NCBI GenBank assembly: GCA_043805355.1
Contig: JAZDIB010000083.1
Coordinates: forward strand, 1-34,640
DNA length: 34,640 nt
Source of the DNA: JAHJRN01 sp043805355
GTDB lineage: Bacteria > Patescibacteriota > Patescibacteriia > 2-12-FULL-60-25
Direction: 5' to 3'
In this document: piece by piece, positions 1 through 9,294 of the stretch
Position numbering within the stretch: position 1 is the stretch's first letter
How the letters are laid out: the number at the start of each line of letters is the position of its first letter
Position numbers and translations under genes: made by a program
Notes under the pieces: model-generated
Databases searched by the model: none
What the model saw: only the letters and a program-made list of their open reading frames with translations
Told to the model about the DNA's origin: nothing

Positions 1-3000
1 CGTTCTTGTTCTTCGCCTGAATGATGGCAGCCTGGTTTTCCAACAGCGGCGGGTCCATCACCTCGACGACCGTCCCATCGCTCGTCGTCCAGGGAGACCA
101 GGCCCAGCTGTATTCCGTGACCGGGACGATAGGCACCGCGACACCGTTTTGGATGGACGCGGCCGTGGCCGTGAACGGGTGCTTCTCACCTTCCTTCACG
201 AAGAGCAGAGGATGCTCCTCATTCGTGTCCGTCACCTGCACCGTGTTCAGGGCACACAGCTGGTCGCCCGTGCGGAACGAGAACGTGAGCGGGCCGCTGG
301 CGGCGGACGTGTCGTACTCCGCGACGACGCCGCGGCTGGAGCGGATGCCGGCGCGCTTCGCGACCGCGGCGTTGTCGCCGAGGTCCGGGTCGCCGAAGAA
401 CTTCACGCGGTAGTCGGTCTGGGGTTCGAGCGCGGTGTCGAGGCGGAACATGAGGTCCTGCGTGCCGGTCGCGGTGCGCGGCATCCAACGGCCGGTCACG
501 GAACCCGTGCACCAGACCGCGGCGATGGCCGGGTCGCCCTTCAGCCACGCGATGAGCCGCACCCAGAGACGCTCGACCCATCCGCGGAATCCCGGCGTGA
601 CGGGACGGAAATCATCCGTGACCTGCGTCGTCCCGTTCGGGCAGGTCGCATCCGCCTGCTTCGCGATCTGCACGTTCGTGAGGATGCTCGCTCGGTCCAT
701 CGGCACGTTGAACGTCGCGCGGATCTCCACGTTGCGGCAGACGCCCGAACCGGATGGATAGCTGGTATCGAGCTGCGGGCGCACGTTGCAGCACCCTTGG
801 GTCGTCAGGCCGTAGCCGGCAGGGCAGGAGGCTTCCGCGTCGAATCCGCACTGGAGGCCGTAGGTCGCGTCGCCGGTCTTGCTCTCGAGCGTCGCGGAGA
901 GCTTCGCCGTCATGAGGCCGTTCTCATCCGGATCCGCGTCGCCCACGATGGTCGCGAGCTGGGCCGCATCCACGCGCCCGTCGCCGTTCTCGGTCGATTC
1001 GCACTGCTCGCCCGTTCCGAGCGGACCACCGTCTCCGCAGAAACTCGGGACGCGATACGCGGGAGATGAACCTTCGAGCAAGCACGTGACGCCGCATCCG
1101 TCGCCGGACGCCTTGTTGCCGTCGTCGCAGTCTTCGCCTAAATCCCTGTTCCCGTTCCCACAGCATCCCAAATCCGGCGTGCTCGTGTCGTTGTCGCACA
1201 GGCCCGTTCCGGTATGGAGACACGTCTTCGGCAGGCACCCGAGCGGGAACGTCGGGTCCGTCGCCAGATGCTTCTCGCATGATTCGCCCGGTTCGGGGAT
1301 GGCGTTTCCGCACACCGAGGCGATGGTCGGCGAGGACCCTTCGTGCAGGCACTGGGTCGAGCATCCGTCGCCGTTCGTGAGGTTGCCGTCGTCGCAGTCT
1401 TCGCCATCCGCCACGTCGCCGTTGCCGCACGTCGAATCGCCGGACTTCGCGCCCGTATGGCGGCAGAACGTGGAACAGCCGCGCGTCTGCACCGGCGCGC
1501 ACGTGCCGCCGTTGGATTCGCAGACGGCCTTGTCCCCTTCCAGCACGCACGGTGTCATGTCCGGCGTGGTGGACGTCGGCGACGCGCCGAGGCAGAACCT
1601 CCCGAAGTCGCACGCTTCACCCTTGTCGACGGCCCCGTTGCCGCATGTCCCCTGCGGAATCTGACCGATGGGTTTCCACAGGCAAGAGCTCGCGTCGCAG
1701 AGGCCGACGTCGGCCGGAACGCCCGGGTCGCACTGTTCGCCGGCGCGCGCGCCTGTCGGGAGCACCGTGCATGCGTCGCCCTGGGACGTGGTCCCGCCGC
1801 TGCAATACGCGCTGTCCGTCGTCTCGATGATGCCGTTGCCGCACACCGCGACCTTGCCGAATTCGGCCTGCGAGCCTATGGAAAGGCACATCGCGCTGCA
1901 CCGCGGCGGCAGGTCACCGCCCGTGTCGATAATCCCTCCGAGCATGTAGTCCGCGATGCTCGCGTCCGAGGTCTGCCACGAAACGCTTGTCGTCTGGAGG
2001 AGCATCTGGCCTATCGCGCTGCAGTCGTCCGGTGCGCTGAACGCAGACGCGACGAACATCTGCCGGCTTCCGACGACCGTCTCGATCTTCTCGAGCGGCG
2101 CGACGTCGACCGTGTCCGCCGCGCAGTACGCGTCGGTGCCGAGCTTGGTGCGGAACGTCCACGCGAACCCGTCCGGATCGTTGAGGCCCGTCATCGGGAC
2201 GCCGTTCAGGCCACGAATACCGGTATCGGTCCCGCCCTTCAGGAGCACGCGATAGTATTTGCCCGGCACGAGCAGGAGGTCGTTCAAGGCCGTGATGGGA
2301 TTGATGCGGAGAAAGCGTTCCTGCAAATCCGTGGTCTTCGGCGCGATCGTGACCGAGATGGCGTTCGACGGGATGGGCAACGGGGCCCCAAGTTCGGACA
2401 GGACGCAGTTCTCGTTGGCGCACGGCCGCACGACCACGTTGCCGGCCACGCTCTCGGGATCGATCGCGACGTTGAACCGCGCCCAGATGCGGGCGTTGAT
2501 GCAGGCCGTCTGACACTTCGGCGCGTAGTCCTGCACCTTCGGCGGCACGAACTTCACGAAGAGATGCCCCGTGCCCTTGATGCCGTCCGGAAGGACGGTC
2601 GCATTCATGTTCACCGGCACGTTGCCGGTTTCGAGCACGCCATAACCGATCTGCCGACACCCTGGCCCGTTCGTCTTCGGGTCCTCGATGAGCGGCGTCT
2701 GGTACATGGCGCGCCCGTCCGAATCGTCGTCGCCGTGCTGCCACTGCCATCCATACCCGTCGCAGCGGAGCACGACGCACTTGTCGTCGCTCGAGAGCGG
2801 CGAGGCGAGATACGGGACAGGTAATCCCGTATCGTTCAGCGTATAGGGATGCGGCGAGACGCTCACGGCGCCGACCTTGCACGCATCGGTGGACGCGCGC
2901 GTCTTGAACCGGAAGCAGTAGGCGATGCCGGGGCCGCAGGACGTGGACTCATCCATGAACGCGCCGGTCGCGCCCGCGCCCTTCACGCCCGTGAGGATCT

Positions 3001-5878
3001 CAACGAGATAGGTCGTGCTGGGGTCGAAGGCCGCGTCGGCTTGGAGCATCACGAGGTCCTGGTCGATGGACGCCGGCTGCAGGAGCGGGAACCCGGGCGC
3101 GAGCGCGAGGTCCTCGGTGGTGGTGCACGGCTCGTTCGACGCGCTCGTGCATTTCCGGATGCGGAACGTGGTTTTGGTGACGGTGGACGGCTCGAGATGC
3201 GTCGTGAAGCGCGCCGCGACGGATGCGGTCACGCAGGCGTTCGTGCCTCCGGCGCGCTTGTCCCACGGCGAGGGCGACGGGATGGGCGCCGGCGTCTGAT
3301 CCGGCGCGCATTCTTCGACCACGCGCGGCGACACTGGGATGAGGCCGGTGGAGGAACGCCAGGCGAACATCGCGGACTGCGCGACCGCGCCGCACATCTG
3401 CGTGCCCGGGATGCAGGTCCCGTTCGGACAACACTGCTCGGACTGGCTGCAGACATCCGCCTGTTCGTTGCAGTTGCGCACCTGGTAGTTCACGCCGTTC
3501 GACCGCACGCCCTGGACCGCGAGGGAGACGGGACCGGTCACGGCGCCGGTCGGCACCGCGGCCTTGAGGGCCGTGCTCGCCCAGGACGACGCGAGGGCCG
3601 CGACGTCGCGCGAGAACGTGAGCGTATCCGCGACCGTACCGAAGCGTTCGCCCGAGATCGTGACGTCGGTACCGACAGGTCCGACCGTCGGGATGATGGA
3701 ACAGATGCCGGGACGCGGCGTCTCGGTGTTCACGACGAACGCGACCTGATTCGATACGACGTTATCGGAACGGACGAGCGTCACCTGGTAGTCGCCTGGG
3801 ACGATGCCCGTCTCGTTGAGGAACTTCGACGGCACCTTCACGACCACGTTCGTCTCCCTCCAGAATCCCGCGCTACAGGCTTCGGGAAACGACGTATCGC
3901 CCATGGCTTCGACGCCGGAAGCGACGTTCTTGAAACGCACGGTGCCGACGGAATATCCGAAATTCGTCCCGGTGAGAGTGATGTATTCGCTGATGGGTCC
4001 CTGCGACGGGTCGATGGTGCCGATGACCGGAGGACCGGCAGTCGACTTGTTCTGGACCTGGAAATTCGCGGGGTTGCTGACCTTGCCGTCGGCCGTGACC
4101 GTGATGGTCTGCGACCCGACGCCCGAGACCGGCACGTTGGCCGTGATCGACCCGTCCGTCCATGCGGCGAACGAGGTGAGCACGGAACCGCCGAACGTCA
4201 TGCGGCTCGGCGCCGAACCGAATCCCTGCCCGACGGCGCGGAACTGGTCGCCGACATAGCCAATCTTCGGGTCGAGTCCACAGAGACCGGGATAGGACGC
4301 GTCGTTTACCACGAAATCCGGGATGCCCGGACCGCGGCTGTTGTTCGTCGTGTCCGACAGGTTGCTCTGGCCGTTCGTGATGGTGAGAGGGCCGATGGAC
4401 GCGCCTTCCGGCACCGCGACGATGACCTGCGTCGAGGACCACGTGTCGAGACCGGCCGCGGCGCATGCCTGGGGCGCCTGCGCGACGACGTCGTCTGCAT
4501 CTCCGGCGCCTCCGAGGAACGTGACCGTGCCGCTGGACCCGAGGTTCACGCCCTTGATGGTCACGAACGTCCCCGGCTTGCCTTCGGTCGGCCGGACTTC
4601 GGTGATTGTTGGCTGTTCCACGCACGTCCCGCCCGAGCACACGCCCGAGGCGCACTGCGAATTCTCGGTGCACGAACCGCCGGAACACGCGCCGCAAAAT
4701 CCAGGCGTATTCGGGCTTCCGCCGCAATCCACGCCGCTTTCGTCCCCGTCCTGCACCCCGTTGAAGCATCCGGGCGGACGGACCACGACGCGGACGGCGG
4801 ACGATTGCGTCGAATGGGTATCGATGTCGTAGGCGGTGGCGCGGAGCTCGCGTGTCGCCTGGAGCGGGATGCCGGCCGTGTCCCAGACGACGTCCGCGTC
4901 GAACGACGTGACGACGGTCACGGCATCCGGCCCGGCGGAATCGATCAGGGCGCCTTCGTCGAAGACATCCACATACGCGACGCCGCTCTCGTCCGTCGCA
5001 TGGGCGCGGACCGTGACGAGGCTGTCGGCCGGGACGCCCTGCCCGTCGAGCGGTTCGACCATGGAGACGGTGGGCGGCTGTGTGTCGATGAGATTGCCGG
5101 TGCGGAACGTGGCGGTGCAGGACGGCGCGAACCCGCCGCAGACGACGGTCTGTCCGGTCGTGGACCGCAACGACCCGCCGACCGTGACGGTGAACGGCGC
5201 GTCCGCGTCGAAGCATAGGAGGTCCGCGTTGGGAGCCGGGCATGGCGATGCGGGCGTGAAGGTGACGACGCTGCCGTTGACCATGATGGTCCCGGCCACG
5301 CCTCCCCCGCCGTCGCGCGTCACGGCGATGACCGAGGCCGACGTCTCGTCGACCGGCCGCGAGAACAGGATCTTCACCTGCACGTTCCGGATGGGCACGT
5401 CGCCTTGCGGCGTGATGGACTTCACCTGGAAGACGTTCGAGACGCCGCTGCCGCCGAGGCCGCCTCCACCCGTGCCGCCCTGCGAGGTCGTCGTTCCTCC
5501 CCCGCCGCCCGTCGCCGCGATCAACCGGTCGATGACGAATTTCGCGATGGCCCACGAGGAAAGCACGAGGATAAGACCGATGATCGCCGACGTGATCATC
5601 TTCTTGGCTTTGTCCGTCTTCTCCGCCTCGCCGCCCGACGTCATGTACAGGAACCCGGCGTAGACCATCAGCCCGAGGAAGATGATGCCGAGCAGGCCGA
5701 GCGCGACGTTGATGATGTTGGCCGCGATGACGCGCGGGTCCGCCGACGAGAGCTTCACCGTCTCCCCCACCGCCGCGAGGCCGCTCTGGATCTCCTGCGC
5801 CTGGACGACGGATGCCGCAGAACCGATCCCGAGGAGCAGGATCGCGAGGAACGTGAGGGTGAGGAGAGGGCGTCGCAT
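1..5878 (-). CDS. Giant VirB2-like/Ig-like/IPT/Cys-repeat surface protein (partial)
   Basis: The frame stays open from the ATG at 5878 to the left window edge, giving more than 1,950 residues with no stop seen. Residues 1-27 resemble a signal peptide ending near VVQAQ. Two membrane helices follow (about 40-65 and 80-100) around the motif YAGFLYMTSGGEAEK, typical of the T4SS pilin/VirB2-like family in CPR genomes. After a Gly/Thr linker come Ig-like (SbsA/Big_5-like) segments. Four IPT/TIG-like repeats lie at roughly residues 430-780 (for example PTITEVRPTEGKPGTFVTI), followed by more Big_5-like units. A Cys-rich stretch at about 1340-1640 contains CGNGxxxxGEDCDDGN-type repeats of the Myxococcus disulfide-repeat (DUF4215) kind, and then a further Ig-like region. 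The upstream paralogue ends 4 nt before this start, and no Shine-Dalgarno is visible, which suggests translational coupling. Surface display or adhesion is inferred, not shown. Confidence 0.85.
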   Translation of the reverse strand, partial: MRRPLLTLTFLAILLLGIGSAASVVQAQEIQSGLAAVGETVKLSSADPRVIAANIINVALGLLGIIFLGLMVYAGFLYMTSGGEAEKTDKAKKMITSAIIGLILVLSSWAIAKFVIDRLIAATGGGGGTTTSQGGTGGGGLGGSGVSNVFQVKSITPQGDVPIRNVQVKILFSRPVDETSASVIAVTRDGGGGVAGTIMVNGSVVTFTPASPCPAPNADLLCFDADAPFTVTVGGSLRSTTGQTVVCGGFAPSCTATFRTGNLIDTQPPTVSMVEPLDGQGVPADSLVTVRAHATDESGVAYVDVFDEGALIDSAGPDAVTVVTSFDADVVWDTAGIPLQATRELRATAYDIDTHSTQSSAVRVVVRPPGCFNGVQDGDESGVDCGGSPNTPGFCGACSGGSCTENSQCASGVCSGGTCVEQPTITEVRPTEGKPGTFVTIKGVNLGSSGTVTFLGGAGDADDVVAQAPQACAAAGLDTWSSTQVIVAVPEGASIGPLTITNGQSNLSDTTNNSRGPGIPDFVVNDASYPGLCGLDPKIGYVGDQFRAVGQGFGSAPSRMTFGGSVLTSFAAWTDGSITANVPVSGVGSQTITVTADGKVSNPANFQVQNKSTAGPPVIGTIDPSQGPISEYITLTGTNFGYSVGTVRFKNVASGVEAMGDTSFPEACSAGFWRETNVVVKVPSKFLNETGIVPGDYQVTLVRSDNVVSNQVAFVVNTETPRPGICSIIPTVGPVGTDVTISGERFGTVADTLTFSRDVAALASSWASTALKAAVPTGAVTGPVSLAVQGVRSNGVNYQVRNCNEQADVCSQSEQCCPNGTCIPGTQMCGAVAQSAMFAWRSSTGLIPVSPRVVEECAPDQTPAPIPSPSPWDKRAGGTNACVTASVAARFTTHLEPSTVTKTTFRIRKCTSASNEPCTTTEDLALAPGFPLLQPASIDQDLVMLQADAAFDPSTTYLVEILTGVKGAGATGAFMDESTSCGPGIAYCFRFKTRASTDACKVGAVSVSPHPYTLNDTGLPVPYLASPLSSDDKCVVLRCDGYGWQWQHGDDDSDGRAMYQTPLIEDPKTNGPGCRQIGYGVLETGNVPVNMNATVLPDGIKGTGHLFVKFVPPKVQDYAPKCQTACINARIWARFNVAIDPESVAGNVVVRPCANENCVLSELGAPLPIPSNAISVTIAPKTTDLQERFLRINPITALNDLLLVPGKYYRVLLKGGTDTGIRGLNGVPMTGLNDPDGFAWTFRTKLGTDAYCAADTVDVAPLEKIETVVGSRQMFVASAFSAPDDCSAIGQMLLQTTSVSWQTSDASIADYMLGGIIDTGGDLPPRCSAMCLSIGSQAEFGKVAVCGNGIIETTDSAYCSGGTTSQGDACTVLPTGARAGEQCDPGVPADVGLCDASSCLWKPIGQIPQGTCGNGAVDKGEACDFGRFCLGASPTSTTPDMTPCVLEGDKAVCESNGGTCAPVQTRGCSTFCRHTGAKSGDSTCGNGDVADGEDCDDGNLTNGDGCSTQCLHEGSSPTIASVCGNAIPEPGESCEKHLATDPTFPLGCLPKTCLHTGTGLCDNDTSTPDLGCCGNGNRDLGEDCDDGNKASGDGCGVTCLLEGSSPAYRVPSFCGDGGPLGTGEQCESTENGDGRVDAAQLATIVGDADPDENGLMTAKLSATLESKTGDATYGLQCGFDAEASCPAGYGLTTQGCCNVRPQLDTSYPSGSGVCRNVEIRATFNVPMDRASILTNVQIAKQADATCPNGTTQVTDDFRPVTPGFRGWVERLWVRLIAWLKGDPAIAAVWCTGSVTGRWMPRTATGTQDLMFRLDTALEPQTDYRVKFFGDPDLGDNAAVAKRAGIRSSRGVVAEYDTSAASGPLTFSFRTGDQLCALNTVQVTDTNEEHPLLFVKEGEKHPFTATAASIQNGVAVPIVPVTEYSWAWSPWTTSDGTVVEVMDPPLLENQAAIIQAKNKN

Positions 5879-5882
5879 GGGG

Positions 5883-7769
5883 TTACGGCGTGAAGGAGCA
5901 CTCTTGTCCCTTCGGGGAATTGTTGCAGCAGTTCGGGGCTCCGGCGCAGGCATTGGACGACGCGGGGTTGAAGCAATTCTGGTAGGCGTCCTGCAGCTCG
6001 GAGAGGAGGTATGGATCGTAGAAGTTCAAGTAGTCTTTCTCCGGGTCCGGGAACGGCGTGGACGGGAGATACGGCCGATGCTTCATGAAGAGCTGGGCCT
6101 TGGCCGCGACGTCCCCGGGCTTGACCGGCATGTTGTCCGCGGTCAATAACTCCATACCCACGAAGAACCAGAACGTGTCGGGATCGGTCTCGCCCGGGCC
6201 GCTCGGGAGGATATAGGAGGCGTCGCTCCGGAACGTGGACGCCTGCATCAGGCCGTCGAACGTGGCGCTCACGTTCTCGTCGAGCGGGCGGTTGGATTGT
6301 CCGTCGCCCGGCGTCGCGTCCGGGACCGTCTCCAGGATCTTGGGCGGCGAGAGCTTGACCTCGTTCGTGGTGCCGAAGGACCAGACGTAGTCGTCGGCAG
6401 GCGGCCCCTGGGCCACGTCGTCGTTGTTCCCGTCTAGCGAGTTGCCGACCACGTCCGTGATGCCGTCGAATCCTTGGGACGTGAACTGCGCCTGTGGCGG
6501 CTGGCTCGAAAGCGTCGCGGACCGTGCCAGGACCTCAAGCGTCGCGTCCGGCGGCAGGCAGAACACGTCGCGACCGCAGGAATTCACCCCGCACTGGTCG
6601 AACGTCAGGAATTCGATCGTCCGATAGCGGTTCGTGATGCGGTATTCCCCGTCGAGCGGCGTGCCGACGCCTTCGTCGGGACGAACCGCGACGTTCGTGA
6701 AGCCGGACCCTGCGCGGAAGATGCCGCTCGCGCCGACCGGGTCGACCGCCTCGTCGAACGTGACCTGGATGACGATGTTGCGCGCGTACTTACCGCCGGC
6801 GTACGGGATGGCCGCGACGACCTTGGGCGGCGTGAGGTCCACGAACGTCGAGACCTCGAAGCCCCACTCGTATCCTTGGCCGAACGACCCGCTGAACGCG
6901 GCCCCTCCGGCGTCGAGAAGGATACCGTCGTTCCCGCCCTTCAGCTTCACCGTGTACTTGATGTTCGTCGTCGGGCTCCCGAGGAGGTCCACAGGCCGGA
7001 TGACGAACGTCTTCCGGTCCTGCGTGAACGTGACGCGCGCCTGCGCGGTCGTGAGCGACGAGCCCTCATCACCCGTACGGTACAGCTTCACGTTCGCGGC
7101 GTTCAGCCCTAGGGTCGTCCCGCTCGTCGCCTCGGTCCATCCTTCGATGAGCGAGGCCGGCTGGATGGGCTGCTTGAACGTGATGATGACTGGCGTGTTG
7201 CGCGGGATGTCCGTCGCGTTCCGTTCCGGGAGATGGTATTCGATGATGCCGCCGCCCAAGGACCCGGACGACCCCACGAGCCCGCCGATGCCTCCCGTTC
7301 CCGTTCCCGTGACGCTTCCGCCGCCGGTCGCGCCCGTCAGCGCCTTCATGATGAAATACACGATGGCCCACGCCGACGCGAGGATGACGAGGCCGATGAT
7401 GGCGTTCTTGATGGTGTCCCGCGCCTTCTTGACCTTCTCCGCATCCCCGCCGGCGGTCATGTACATGAACCCCGCGTAGATGAGGATGACGAGGAGGATG
7501 ACGCCGACGAACCCGAGCACGACGTTGATGATGCGGCCGATGATGGTGATGAGGTCCGTACCGCCGGCGATGCCCGCCGCGGTCGCGGTCTGCTCCACGG
7601 ACGCGACGCTCTGCTGGAGCTGCGCGTGCGCCGGGGCCGGAATCGAAAAAACGCCTCCGACGAAGGCGCACACGGACGCAAGCATCAGGAAACGCACGAC
7701 GACTCGCGAGGGCGTCTGACGGATGGCTTGCTGGTCTTTCTGCATGGGAAGAGAGAGCCCGCCGAGCAT
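5883..7769 (-). CDS. VirB2-like N-terminus with Big_5-like Ig domains
   Basis: The 628-residue protein has a basic N-terminus, a hydrophobic signal (about residues 28-50, ending PAHAQ) and two membrane helices around YAGFMYMTAGGDAEKVKKA. This is the same core as in the giant downstream gene, so the two are tandem paralogues. The ectodomain (about 165-560) carries SbsA/Big_5-like Ig units with phrases such as IQVTFDEAVDP. The C-terminus is Cys-rich (about 600-628, including a CC pair). An alternative ATG lies 24 nt downstream at 7745. The first ATG is kept because a TATAAT box sits 6 nt before it, although that would make the message leaderless. The protein is likely anchored and exposed on the cell surface. 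Its function is unknown; a role in a pilus or secretion scaffold is only inferred from the helix pair. Confidence 0.85.
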   Translation of the reverse strand: MLGGLSLPMQKDQQAIRQTPSRVVVRFLMLASVCAFVGGVFSIPAPAHAQLQQSVASVEQTATAAGIAGGTDLITIIGRIINVVLGFVGVILLVILIYAGFMYMTAGGDAEKVKKARDTIKNAIIGLVILASAWAIVYFIMKALTGATGGGSVTGTGTGGIGGLVGSSGSLGGGIIEYHLPERNATDIPRNTPVIITFKQPIQPASLIEGWTEATSGTTLGLNAANVKLYRTGDEGSSLTTAQARVTFTQDRKTFVIRPVDLLGSPTTNIKYTVKLKGGNDGILLDAGGAAFSGSFGQGYEWGFEVSTFVDLTPPKVVAAIPYAGGKYARNIVIQVTFDEAVDPVGASGIFRAGSGFTNVAVRPDEGVGTPLDGEYRITNRYRTIEFLTFDQCGVNSCGRDVFCLPPDATLEVLARSATLSSQPPQAQFTSQGFDGITDVVGNSLDGNNDDVAQGPPADDYVWSFGTTNEVKLSPPKILETVPDATPGDGQSNRPLDENVSATFDGLMQASTFRSDASYILPSGPGETDPDTFWFFVGMELLTADNMPVKPGDVAAKAQLFMKHRPYLPSTPFPDPEKDYLNFYDPYLLSELQDAYQNCFNPASSNACAGAPNCCNNSPKGQECSFTP

Positions 7770-7775
7770 CCGCGA

Positions 7776-7803
7776 ATTATATCAGGTCGGCGGCGCTTGT
7801 AAC
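7776..7803 (-). promoter_or_regulatory. Candidate promoter for the surface-protein pair
   Basis: On the minus strand GTTACA (7798-7803) and TATAAT (7776-7781) are separated by 16 bp, inside the 3' end of the yqeY-like gene. The predicted start of transcription falls on or next to the ATG at 7769. The -10 is a perfect consensus and the -35 matches 4 of 6. Confidence 0.6.
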
Positions 7804-8231
7804 AACCGTTGCACGATGGACTTCACCGCGTTGCCGTCCGCACGCCCCTGGACCTCCTTCATGATGGGCCCCATGACCTTCCCCATGTCCTTCAACGTCG
7901 CCCCGGTCTCCTGGATGACGCGCCGGCAGATCTCCTCGAGCTCCGCTTCCGGCATGGCCGCCGGCAGGTACCGCTCGATGATCGCGATCTCGGCCTGCTG
8001 ATGATCCACGAGATCCTGCCGTCCGCCTGCGGAAAAATCCACGAGCGCGTCGCGGTATTGCTTGACCATGGTCCGAAAGACGGCAAGGGCGTCGTCGTCC
8101 GTGAGGTCACGCAGGAGCTCGATGCGCTTGTTCGTGAGTGCCGACCGCATGAGCCGCAGCGTCGAGAGCGTGAGCTCCTCCTTCGCTTTCATCGCCTCCT
8201 TCAGATCGGTATCGATCCGTTCGATGAGCAT
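7782..8231 (-). CDS. GatB/YqeY domain protein
   Basis: The 149-residue protein matches the YqeY family in length and pattern: an N-terminal helical part (MLIERIDTDLKEAMKAK..., LSTLRLMRSAL), then YLPAAMPEAELEEI and the C-terminal GKVMGPIMKEVQGRADG segment. The family is related to the tail domain of GatB, which helps recognise tRNA during transamidation. Stand-alone YqeY proteins have no settled function. It lies downstream of rpsU in the same direction, an arrangement commonly seen for this pair. No clear Shine-Dalgarno precedes the ATG. Its last bases carry the promoter of the next gene. Confidence 0.9.
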   Translation of the reverse strand: MLIERIDTDLKEAMKAKEELTLSTLRLMRSALTNKRIELLRDLTDDDALAVFRTMVKQYRDALVDFSAGGRQDLVDHQQAEIAIIERYLPAAMPEAELEEICRRVIQETGATLKDMGKVMGPIMKEVQGRADGNAVKSIVQRLLQAPPT

Positions 8232-8264
8232 AGTGCGTGGTTACGTGAAACGTGAAGCGTATAC

Positions 8265-8295
8265 CGTGTAACGTCGGCCCTTCCGACGCTACACG
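8265..8295. repeat. Inverted repeat between rpsU and yqeY-like gene
   Basis: A 13-bp stem with one mismatch (8265-8277 with 8283-8295) closes a 5-nt loop. The flanks carry further degenerate copies of a CGTGTA/CGTATA unit, so the whole spacer (about 8241-8316) looks repetitive. No T-tract follows on either strand, so a simple terminator is unlikely. It could be an mRNA processing or attenuation hairpin in the rpsU-yqeY transcript. Confidence 0.6.
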
Positions 8296-8318
8296 CTACA
8301 CGTTATACGTCTTACGCC

Positions 8319-8567
8319 CTACCGTCGTCCGCCGCCGCGGCGTCGGGGTTCGATCTTGCGTTTGCCGGTCCGGATTTCGTATTCGAACTTGGCGCGCATC
8401 TCTTCGCGTCGGAGCGCGCTCGAATGCCGCTTGTTCGACGTCTCGTCCTTCTTGTGGAACCGGATCTTCCGGGCCTGAAGGACCTTGCCGCTGGACTGGA
8501 TGCGACGCTGGAAGCGCCTGTACAGCGCGTCGAACTGTTCGCCTTTCTTCCGTTTGACTTCCGCCAT
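8319..8567 (-). CDS. rpsU: 30S ribosomal protein S21
   Basis: The 82-residue basic protein has the S21 core (FDALYRRFQRRIQSSGKVLQ, then ARKIRFHKKDETSNKR) and an Arg/Gly-rich tail. S21 binds the 30S platform near the anti-Shine-Dalgarno region. The start is fixed by a strong Shine-Dalgarno, AGGAGAGG, just upstream of the ATG. A TTGACA promoter lies about 80 bp upstream, and the yqeY-like gene follows after 87 nt. It is a little longer than the usual 58-70 residues because of the C-terminal basic tail. Confidence 0.93.
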   Translation of the reverse strand: MAEVKRKKGEQFDALYRRFQRRIQSSGKVLQARKIRFHKKDETSNKRHSSALRREEMRAKFEYEIRTGKRKIEPRRRGGGRR

Positions 8568-8648
8568 ACGTCACCTCTCCTTTCTTGATTCGTGATTGAC
8601 ACACTCGCCTGACGGGACGTGGCCCGTCCGACAGGTTTCGACGTCCGA

Positions 8649-8677
8649 AGGGTACGGGAAACGGCCCAGTATGTCAA
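8649..8677 (-). promoter_or_regulatory. Promoter for rpsU
   Basis: On the minus strand TTGACA (8672-8677), a 17-bp spacer and TACCCT (8649-8654) precede rpsU. The -35 is a perfect consensus; the -10 is weaker. The promoter starts right after the terminator of the upstream gene. Confidence 0.6.
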
Positions 8678-8679
8678 CG

Positions 8680-8703
8680 AAAAACCCTGTCACAGACAGG
8701 GTT
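8680..8703 (-). terminator. Rho-independent terminator of the 8727-9188 gene
   Basis: A perfect 9-bp stem (8683-8691 with 8695-8703) with a 3-nt loop is followed on the minus strand by five T residues. It lies 24 nt beyond the stop of the upstream gene. Confidence 0.85.
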
Positions 8704-8726
8704 GAGGCCTTGGCGGAGGGAAACCG

Positions 8727-9188
8727 TCAGGTTTCCGGAAGAATCGGCGCGACGAGGTACCAGAACCTCGAGTGGTAGAAGCCGTCGAACGGATGGATGA
8801 GGAGCCCTGCCCCCCGCCTCCCCCTCGTGGCATAGAGGACGTGCCGACGGCCTTCGACGTAGGCGACGGAGCCGAGCGCGACGAGCGGCGCATGACGGCG
8901 GAGGACGGCATCCGGATCCTTCTTCAGGAACAGGAGGAGCTCCTCGGACGTCGCAGTCCGCATGCCGCGGTCCTTGATGTCATCGAGGACCGTGTCCGTA
9001 TATGCACTGCATCCGAGGCAGACAGCCTTCAGGTGAGCGAGGTCGGGCTTCCGGGTCCTGACCCGAAGCTTGCGGTCGAGTGGCTCGAACAGGGCGTAGC
9101 TGATCTGCGGGGAAACGAGGGCTTTGTACGTCCGCTTGAGCTCCTCGAACGAATGGGTGACGGCGACAGCCGCTGAGGTGTCGTTCAT
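8727..9188 (-). CDS. Homologue of the DGR target C-terminal domain, no VR
   Basis: The 153-residue protein has no recognisable catalytic motif. From about residue 65 it aligns with the C-terminal half of the DGR target at 18968-19678. Shared positions include EELL, a PLVALGS / PIVALGS motif, a F/Y-V-x-G-x-R-x-V strand, a FDG triplet and a final RFW/RFL strand. The DNA of this 3' end shows no similarity to the template repeat, so it is probably not a current substrate of the retroelement. A CxxC-like pair (CLGC) lies near residue 57. The gene has its own promoter and terminator and stands alone. A ligand- or protein-binding fold is inferred from the homology only. Confidence 0.75.
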   Translation of the reverse strand: MNDTSAAVAVTHSFEELKRTYKALVSPQISYALFEPLDRKLRVRTRKPDLAHLKAVCLGCSAYTDTVLDDIKDRGMRTATSEELLLFLKKDPDAVLRRHAPLVALGSVAYVEGRRHVLYATRGRRGAGLLIHPFDGFYHSRFWYLVAPILPET

Positions 9189-9294
9189 CAGTCATGGTTC
9201 CTTCGGGCTTCGGCTCGCCCCGTCGCGGACCCGGCACCGTGCCGGGACGCAGGAGCGTGCCGTCCTGAGTCGTTGCGATGTCAATGTCGCGCGC

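Noticed and set aside
1343..5218. Long plus-strand open frames opposite the giant surface protein
   Set aside because: They are in codon register with the minus-strand gene and read as Arg/Asp/Gly/Ala-rich low-complexity protein. The minus-strand frame shows real domains, so these are G+C-driven mirror frames.
7782..8231. Calling the YqeY-like gene gatB
   Set aside because: It has only the tail-like domain (149 residues) and lacks the GatB kinase-like core, which is found at 34057.
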